The translations under genes were made by a program, and so were the position numbers. The notes beneath the pieces were generated by a model. That model did no database searches. It saw only the letters and a list, made by a program, of their open reading frames with translations, and was not told the origin of the DNA. From assembly GCF_003182255.1 (NCBI RefSeq), contig NZ_QGTQ01000008.1, forward strand, positions 166,076 through 230,075: a DNA stretch of 64,000 bases, written 5' to 3'. Shown piece after piece: positions 58,834-64,000 of the stretch (positions within the stretch are counted from its first letter, which is position 1; each line of letters starts with the position of its first letter). Origin of the DNA: Paenibacillus cellulosilyticus. GTDB lineage: Bacteria > Bacillota > Bacilli > Paenibacillales > Paenibacillaceae.

Positions 58834-60309
58834 ATGCTGGAAAATGCAGTACCCAGCAATGTGAGGTTCTGGCCGATCATGATCGCGATCTTTTTCGGCT
58901 CGTTCCTTAGCGTCATGGGCATTAGCACGATCAACATCGCCCTGCCGTTTCTCATTGAAGATTTCCACAGCGATCTGAATACGATCCAGTGGGTATTGAC
59001 GGGGTTCATGCTGTCGCTTGGCGTTATTGCGCCTTTAACGGGTTATCTAGGTAATCGGTTCGGCTTTAAAAAGCTGTACTTGTATGCGATGGTAGGCTTC
59101 GTCCTGTTCTCGCTGCTATGTGCGCTGGCTTGGGATACAACATCGCTTATTGCCTTCCGTATTATTCAAGGTGCGTTCAGCGGTCTCGTTATGCCGGCTA
59201 CGATGACGATTATTTTCCAAGTCATCCCACGAGAAAAACAAGCATTTGCCGTCAGTATCTGGGCGCTGTCCGCGATGCTGTCCCCTGCTTTTGGTCCAAC
59301 GCTTAGCGGTTGGTTGATTCAAAGCTTCAGCTGGAAATGGTTATTCTTTATTAATATTCCGATCGGCCTTATCGCAATTGTATTCATCCAATTGATGATT
59401 CCAGATTATCGAATGGGCAGCCGCAAGCCACTTGATATTGCGGGTCTCGCAACGGTTATCGTGAGCAGCACCGCGCTGCTGCTGGGGCTTAGCGAAGGAA
59501 GACAATGGGGTTGGACTTCGTGGAGCACGCTTGGTTTGTTCGCACTTGGATTTGTGACGTTGGCGTTGTTCATTTGGCACGAGCTTCGAACGGACAATCC
59601 GCTGCTAAATCTGCGAGTATTCGCAAACGCTCGGTTTACGATTTCACTCGTATCTGCAACGCTGATCATGATCAGTCTATATTCGGGTACGCTGCTCATC
59701 CCACTGTTCCTACAGAACGTGCAGCACATCTCAGCACTCGATACAGGTATTATCATGCTGCCCGCATCCCTAATCATGGCGTTGTTCATGCCAGTTGCCG
59801 GCAAGCTGTACAGCCGACTCGGCCCGTTATGGTTAACGGTAGGCGGTATCATCCTCATTCTGATCGGCAGCTACGAGATGACGCGAATGGAAGTTGGCAT
59901 CTCGCACGCTTACATCATTTTCTGGATGACGGTACGTAACATTGGCGTTTCGTTCGCCGCTGCTGCAACAGGTACGGCAGGCATGGAGGAAATTCCAGGT
60001 GCTCAGTCCGGCGATGCTTCCTCGGTTAATAACTGGGTTCGTAACGTAGGCGGTTCATTTGCAATTGCGCTCTTCACTTCCCTGCTCATCTCACATGCAA
60101 CATCGCATGGACATTCGTTAGCTGCTTCGGGTCAAGATCAAGCAACGATTCCATTGCTCGCGTATACAATGAGTGTGAACGACGTATTCATGGTTGCAAC
60201 CATTATCGTTGCTATTGCATTCCCACTTGGTCTGCTGGTTAAGAAGAAGAACATCACACCGACTAATACGCCAGAAGCTGGTTTAGCAAGTGCAGAGCAG
60301 CTTTCTTAA
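58834..60309 (+). CDS. DHA2-family MFS exporter
   Basis: 491 residues and 14 membrane helices. Helix 1 SVMGISTINIALPFLIEDF, motif A GYLGNRFGFKKLYLYAM near 70, FRIIQGAFSGLVMPATMTI near 105, motif C region AMLSPAFGPTLSGWLI near 145. It is of the EmrB/QacA drug-proton antiporter kind. GGAAATGGAG precedes the ATG. It pairs with the divergent TetR gene and is followed by a large terminator hairpin. Confidence 0.9.
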   Translation: MLENAVPSNVRFWPIMIAIFFGSFLSVMGISTINIALPFLIEDFHSDLNTIQWVLTGFMLSLGVIAPLTGYLGNRFGFKKLYLYAMVGFVLFSLLCALAWDTTSLIAFRIIQGAFSGLVMPATMTIIFQVIPREKQAFAVSIWALSAMLSPAFGPTLSGWLIQSFSWKWLFFINIPIGLIAIVFIQLMIPDYRMGSRKPLDIAGLATVIVSSTALLLGLSEGRQWGWTSWSTLGLFALGFVTLALFIWHELRTDNPLLNLRVFANARFTISLVSATLIMISLYSGTLLIPLFLQNVQHISALDTGIIMLPASLIMALFMPVAGKLYSRLGPLWLTVGGIILILIGSYEMTRMEVGISHAYIIFWMTVRNIGVSFAAAATGTAGMEEIPGAQSGDASSVNNWVRNVGGSFAIALFTSLLISHATSHGHSLAASGQDQATIPLLAYTMSVNDVFMVATIIVAIAFPLGLLVKKKNITPTNTPEAGLASAEQLS

Positions 60310-60337
60310 CGAGTGTTAGTCCATATAGAACGTTACA

Positions 60338-60379
60338 AGGCTCAGCCATTCGTCCAAGGACGATTAATGGTTGAGCCTT
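60338..60379 (+). terminator. Terminator of DHA2 exporter
   Basis: AAGGCTCA-N-CCATT pairs with AATGG-N-TGAGCCTT, with inner TCC/GGA; T-rich tail. Confidence 0.8.
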
Positions 60380-60439
60380 CTTGTTTGTTGATTATACCAC
60401 GCAATGGGTCGGGGTATCCTGAAGGATGAAGGAAATCCG

Positions 60440-61369
60440 TTATATTTTCGAGAAAATGGTACTGTAGTGTATCCGCTGATACTCCGGTTCAAATCCACAC
60501 TGCGTATATAACGCTTGCGCCGCTTCATTGCGGCTCTCTACGCTAAGTCGAACATCGAGGGCACCTGCAGCTCGTAATCCTCGCAGCATCTCGGACAATA
60601 AGGCTCTCCCTACTCCATGACGCTGCCATTCACGCTTAACCGCAAGCGTCGGAATTCGGGCATGATTCCCCCTATTCGTCGCGCAGATCAATCCAACGGG
60701 CGTACCCTTCTCGTCCACTCCCATCAAGTATAATTCAGGTGAGAACTCTACTCCTTGAAACTCATGAATGACACTCACTGCTGTTTTGTTACCACCAAAT
60801 GCATCGTTATAGATCTCAGCCCAGCTGCTTGCGTCTTCAAGCTGCGGCGATCGGAAACGGAATCCGTTCGGTTGAATGTCTTGTATCGCTCGACTCCAGT
60901 CGTCGAGGCACATAATCTGCAAGCAATTCTGCACTTCCATGTCCAAGTTAACACCAAGCGCAGTTTCGCCTGGGATACTGGTCAATGCACGATGGATGAA
61001 GTGAATCGGCTTGTTCCCTTGCTGCGCTGCATGCTGGAGATGATCAAATATGTAAGCAAACATCGCCGACCCGATCCCGCGTCTCCGCCAATCCATGTCC
61101 ACTGTCGCGTAACAATAGACAGAGATATGCGTCTCGCGTTCAACGAAACAGAGAGAGAAATAACCAACCATCTTGTTCGCAAGCTCGACAATGAACGTAT
61201 TCTCGCGAATTCGCTCACTTGGTTCGTCTAGATCCTGTTCGAACTTCTCGGCTGTATAGCCATGCAGCATATGATGTTGATCTTTGTTAATCATCGCAAC
61301 GATCAATTTTGTATCCGCACGGTTATGTAGCCGGAATGCCAAGTCATCTCGGGATAATTTCAATTTCAT
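60440..61369 (-). CDS. Tandem-GNAT acetyltransferase
   Basis: 309 residues from the second ATG (61369), which has GAGGG at 7 bases. Two GNAT domains: the first near 10-140 with VDMDWRRRGIGSAMFAYIFDHL as its acetyl-CoA loop, the second near 165-309 with LAVKREWQRHGVGRALLSEML and a final NEAAQALYTQCGFEP. Both loops keep the R-x-x-G-x-G/A pattern. Mycothiol synthase-like proteins share the two-domain form, but this host should use bacillithiol, so the substrate is open. Confidence 0.85.
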   Translation of the reverse strand: MKLKLSRDDLAFRLHNRADTKLIVAMINKDQHHMLHGYTAEKFEQDLDEPSERIRENTFIVELANKMVGYFSLCFVERETHISVYCYATVDMDWRRRGIGSAMFAYIFDHLQHAAQQGNKPIHFIHRALTSIPGETALGVNLDMEVQNCLQIMCLDDWSRAIQDIQPNGFRFRSPQLEDASSWAEIYNDAFGGNKTAVSVIHEFQGVEFSPELYLMGVDEKGTPVGLICATNRGNHARIPTLAVKREWQRHGVGRALLSEMLRGLRAAGALDVRLSVESRNEAAQALYTQCGFEPEYQRIHYSTIFSKI

Positions 61370-61476
61370 TTGCATACCCTCTTTAATTACAAGATAGTTC
61401 TATGATACAGGAGTTCAGGGAATTTATGGTAGACCTCATAATAACTTTTATAAACACATGGCGCTGCAGATGCATA

Positions 61477-61503
61477 CAAAAAGACCGCCAGATCGGCGGT
61501 CTT
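61477..61503 (-). terminator. Terminator of ROK-MFS operon
   Basis: AAGACCGCC pairs with GGCGGTCTT around 5 bases, T5 on the minus strand. Confidence 0.85.
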
Positions 61504-61511
61504 CACCTCGA

Positions 61512-62759
61512 TTATATGATTTCTCTACGTTTGTGCAGAAGGATATACAAAACAATGCCGGTTACTGCACATAATGCCGCACATAGTCCGATAAAGCCGT
61601 AGCCTGCTTGAAGACCGCGCAGCAATCCATTCGCCGAATCAGAACCAACCCTACCTTTGACGAACTCGATGACGCCACCAATGACATAGTTGCCAATGAC
61701 ACTGCCTAACCCCATCAACGTTACCGTGAACGTAATTGCCGTATCGCTTCCGTTCGGGTAACGCTTAGCGATGAAGGCCATAACCGTCGGATAGATCATC
61801 GCAATGCCTACACCAGCAGCAGCGAATAAGAAAGCATAGCTTTCTCCACCTAGAATGGCAGCGAATGTACATAGAGCAGACAAGCCTGAGAACACGATCA
61901 ATGAGAGTGTGAAACCAAGCCGATCCGTTAGGGGTCCCAGCAGCAGTCGGGCTAGCGCGAAGCACAGGAAGAATGCAGACAGCATCCCCGATGCTTTTAC
62001 CGTATCCCAATCGTACGCTTTCTCCAAGAAGTTAACGAGCCACCCTCCCACTGCCAGCTCCGATACGACGCCGAAGGTGAGAATGAACACCATAAGCCAC
62101 AACACAGGATCCCGCAGCAAGCTCCGAAACGGCGTACGCTCTTCATGGTTAATGTCATCCCCCGGGAACTTACTGAGCAGCGCGAATACGATCGGTACAG
62201 CCGATAACATCAGCATGACGAGATACATGCCGCGCCAGTCCAGCGTATGACCGAACATTGTAACCTTCATCAGACCCGTTGCAATGAGCGGCGCCACTGT
62301 CGAGCTTAGGCCATAGAAGCCATGGCTTAAGTTCATCATTGTACCTGTATTTCTAACGAAGATTCGCGCACCTAGTACGGCTAGGCCGATCTCCAGCATC
62401 CCGTTCCCTATGTACATCAGGAAGTACGATGCGGAGAACCACATGTACTGCTGCGACAAAAAGATGAAGACGCCAGATATCGCCATCGAGGCAAAAGCGA
62501 TAACCGTTACTCGCTTAATCCCCCATATCCGCGTCAGCCAGGCCGTGAACGAACAGGCGATCAGATAGCCTAGCGCATTGAGCGATAATAAAGTACCTAG
62601 CTGCGACTCATTCAAGCTGAAGTCGAATTGAATGCGCGGGATGGCAGGCCCTTTAATATTTTCCGAAAAGCCGAAAATAATAAATCCGATAAAAATCGTC
62701 GCCAGCTGCATGGCGTACATCTTGTTGATTTTGCCTTTAGCAGCAGTTGATGTCTCCAC
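61512..62759 (-). CDS. MFS transporter, sugar-type (FucP-like)
   Basis: 415 residues with 12 membrane helices, GTG start with AAAGGAG upstream. SENIKGPAIPRIQFDFSL after helix 1, LGTLLSLNALGYLIACSF, NLSHGFYGLSSTVAPLI near 145 with the conserved His/Phe-Gly pattern of fucose/glucose MFS carriers, and LARLLLGPLTDRLGF near 270. It follows the ROK regulator by 22 bases in one operon, so it probably takes up a sugar or related compound whose presence the ROK protein senses. Confidence 0.85.
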   Translation of the reverse strand: METSTAAKGKINKMYAMQLATIFIGFIIFGFSENIKGPAIPRIQFDFSLNESQLGTLLSLNALGYLIACSFTAWLTRIWGIKRVTVIAFASMAISGVFIFLSQQYMWFSASYFLMYIGNGMLEIGLAVLGARIFVRNTGTMMNLSHGFYGLSSTVAPLIATGLMKVTMFGHTLDWRGMYLVMLMLSAVPIVFALLSKFPGDDINHEERTPFRSLLRDPVLWLMVFILTFGVVSELAVGGWLVNFLEKAYDWDTVKASGMLSAFFLCFALARLLLGPLTDRLGFTLSLIVFSGLSALCTFAAILGGESYAFLFAAAGVGIAMIYPTVMAFIAKRYPNGSDTAITFTVTLMGLGSVIGNYVIGGVIEFVKGRVGSDSANGLLRGLQAGYGFIGLCAALCAVTGIVLYILLHKRREII

Positions 62760-62781
62760 TCTATCGTTGTCTCCTTTATCC

Positions 62782-63810
62782 TTATCTTTTCTCTATAATC
62801 TGCAGCCGGTACGTTAAGCTCTCCAGCGTTGCAGTCGCAAGACCCGTCATATATTCGCGGTTCGTATCGTTCTTCACAATCAACTGCGGCATATGTGCCT
62901 CCGGAATGTCCTTCAGACAGTATTGATATAGGTCATCGAGCTGCGACTCCTGTGGGAGATCACCGGTAATCGCAATCGTCACCGGGTTAATAATTGCAAT
63001 GACCGATGTCAGCGTGTGAGATGCCAATTGTACGAAACCTTCTTCTGTATGGAGCAGACGCAGCTGCTCTTCGCGCGAGACACCGAATGGTAAGAACGAT
63101 ACTTCTCCGCCGAATTTCGTGTTGCCGGACAAGATGCGCCCATCCACAATAAAACCCGCGCCTGGAAAATGGTTTCTCGGAAACGTGACAACGGCGAACG
63201 TCTTATCCTCCTCGAAATTGAACATATGGTAAAAGCCGTACACCGTCATGTTCATATCGTTCTCGATCGTAATCGATAACTCGTATTTATTTTCCAGAAA
63301 TGGCCCCAGCGGTTGATTCACCAGCTCCGGCACGTCACAGACGCCGATAACGCCACGATGGACGATGCCAGGAATCCCAATGCCTATTGCTTGGACATTG
63401 CTGTTCTCGCTCATCAGGATTTCGATCTGCTGATCGATGACGTCCATATCGATTCTCTCCAGCACGTGAACGGCTTCGTTCAACGTCTCACCGATCAGAT
63501 TCACACAGCTGGTGTGGATAGACAATATTCCTCCCTCCGTCTTGATGAGCAGGCAAATGACACAGCCGAAGTCGGCATTGTACTTGTACTGCTTCGCAGG
63601 GCGACCGCCGCTTGCTCCCTCGGTCTCCATCTCGATGACTTCGTTGGATGCGACGAGTTCATTGAGTATCGTTCCGCATGTAGCGACACTTAACTTCGTT
63701 AATTGAGCAATAGATGCTTTCGTGCCTACTCCCTGTGCCTTTAAAGTGTTCTTTACAAGCTCGACGTTCATTTTCTTCACTTGGATCGTGTTGTACGTAT
63801 GAGGCTGCAT
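62782..63810 (-). CDS. ROK-family transcriptional regulator (NagC/XylR type)
   Basis: 342 residues with AGGGGTG before ATG. N-terminal HTH (VKNTLKAQGVGTKASIAQLT, SVATCGTILNELVASNEVIE, about 18-60), then SGGRPAKQYKYN and a ROK actin-like fold (IGIGIPGIVHRGVIGVCD near 142, GAGFIVDGRILSG near 215). The zinc-binding CxCGxxGC motif usual in ROK is absent, so it departs from sugar-kinase members. First gene of the operon with the MFS carrier; an inverted repeat at its predicted start site suggests autoregulation. Confidence 0.87.
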   Translation of the reverse strand: MQPHTYNTIQVKKMNVELVKNTLKAQGVGTKASIAQLTKLSVATCGTILNELVASNEVIEMETEGASGGRPAKQYKYNADFGCVICLLIKTEGGILSIHTSCVNLIGETLNEAVHVLERIDMDVIDQQIEILMSENSNVQAIGIGIPGIVHRGVIGVCDVPELVNQPLGPFLENKYELSITIENDMNMTVYGFYHMFNFEEDKTFAVVTFPRNHFPGAGFIVDGRILSGNTKFGGEVSFLPFGVSREEQLRLLHTEEGFVQLASHTLTSVIAIINPVTIAITGDLPQESQLDDLYQYCLKDIPEAHMPQLIVKNDTNREYMTGLATATLESLTYRLQIIEKR

Positions 63811-63833
63811 GTATACACCCCTATATTCGAATA

Positions 63834-63856
63834 CTTATTATAACTGTTTTAATAAA
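63834..63856. promoter_or_regulatory. Inverted repeat at ROK transcription start
   Basis: TTATT and AATAA arms 11 bases apart, placed from about +1 downstream of the -10. AT-rich TTATT/AATAA arms are usual in ROK operators. Confidence 0.4.
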
Positions 63857-63859
63857 TGG

Positions 63860-63888
63860 AGTATAAGCGCCTTCGTTGGTGAAGTCAA
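63860..63888 (-). promoter_or_regulatory. Promoter of ROK-MFS operon
   Basis: Minus strand TTGACT, 17-base spacer, TATACT. Confidence 0.75.
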
Positions 63889-63908
63889 CTTCATTCTCGA
63901 AGGTTTGT

Positions 63909-63957
63909 TGTTCTGCTGTGATAATGTCACCCCATAACTGTTCTGAGATAATGTCAC
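63909..63957 (+). mobile_element. Left end of an insertion sequence, with repeated end motif
   Basis: TGTTCTG, 4 bases, GATAATGTCAC (63909-63930) is followed by TGTTCTG, 1 base, GATAATGTCAC (63939-63957). Duplicated end motifs directly in front of a transposase-like start are typical of IS ends with multiple transposase sites. The element continues past the window. Confidence 0.55.
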
Positions 63958-63979
63958 TATGGGACAGGAGACAATTACA

Positions 63980-64000
63980 TTGAGCAGAGAAGAAATGAAG
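63980..64000 (+). CDS. Start of putative transposase (partial)
   Basis: TTG start behind GGACAGGAGA, reading MSREEMK before the window ends. Only seven codons are visible. The short N-terminus and the repeated end motif before it fit a DDE transposase of an IS element, but the family cannot be fixed. Confidence 0.45.

Overview
The window looks like a chromosomal stretch from an endospore-forming Bacillota of the Paenibacillaceae type (Paenibacillus or Cohnella-like). The support is AGGAGG-type ribosome binding sites, intrinsic terminators after most genes, a YhcN/YlaJ-type sporulation lipoprotein, a YtxJ/BrxC bacilliredoxin, Zur-box operators of the Bacillus type, and many small regulator-transporter pairs. 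There are no rRNA or tRNA genes, no CRISPR array and no prophage. The only mobile-element trace is an insertion-sequence-like left end at the right edge.

Layout, 1-20 kb: an AraC fragment, an alpha/beta hydrolase, and a cobalamin riboswitch with a terminator platform that reads into a 57-residue ORF and an MTHFR-like gene. Next come a divergent SDR/AraC pair and a respiratory dehydrogenase module (Tat-exported small subunit, GMC flavoprotein, TatA, TatC, lipoprotein cytochrome c). A class II UvrA-like ATPase, an ArsR/SRPBCC pair and several small enzymes and regulators follow. A ZTP riboswitch precedes a frameshifted AICAR transformylase, and a flavin monooxygenase/MarR pair shares three copies of one operator.

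20-37 kb: an alkylation-repair group (adaA, adaB, alkA), a DHA2 exporter/TetR pair with a perfect 18-bp operator, catalase, a glycosyltransferase, a Zur-controlled COG0523 metallochaperone, a PAP2 phosphatase, YtxJ, a NhaP-type antiporter and a stand-alone type 2 argC with an ARG box.

37-48 kb: a membrane GGDEF-EAL protein, then the least explained part of the window. This is a two-gene operon coding for a 1214-residue and a 545-residue protein with no recognised family. It lies directly downstream of a 7TM sensor kinase and a SARP-type response regulator read in the same direction.

48-64 kb: LysR/DHA2 exporter, two lipoproteins, a two-component system fused in one operon with a MacB-like ABC exporter, GNAT and DedA proteins, TetR/DHA2 exporter, a ROK regulator with a sugar-type MFS transporter, and the insertion-sequence-like end.

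All family assignments come from reading motifs and overall resemblance; no database search or profile could be run.
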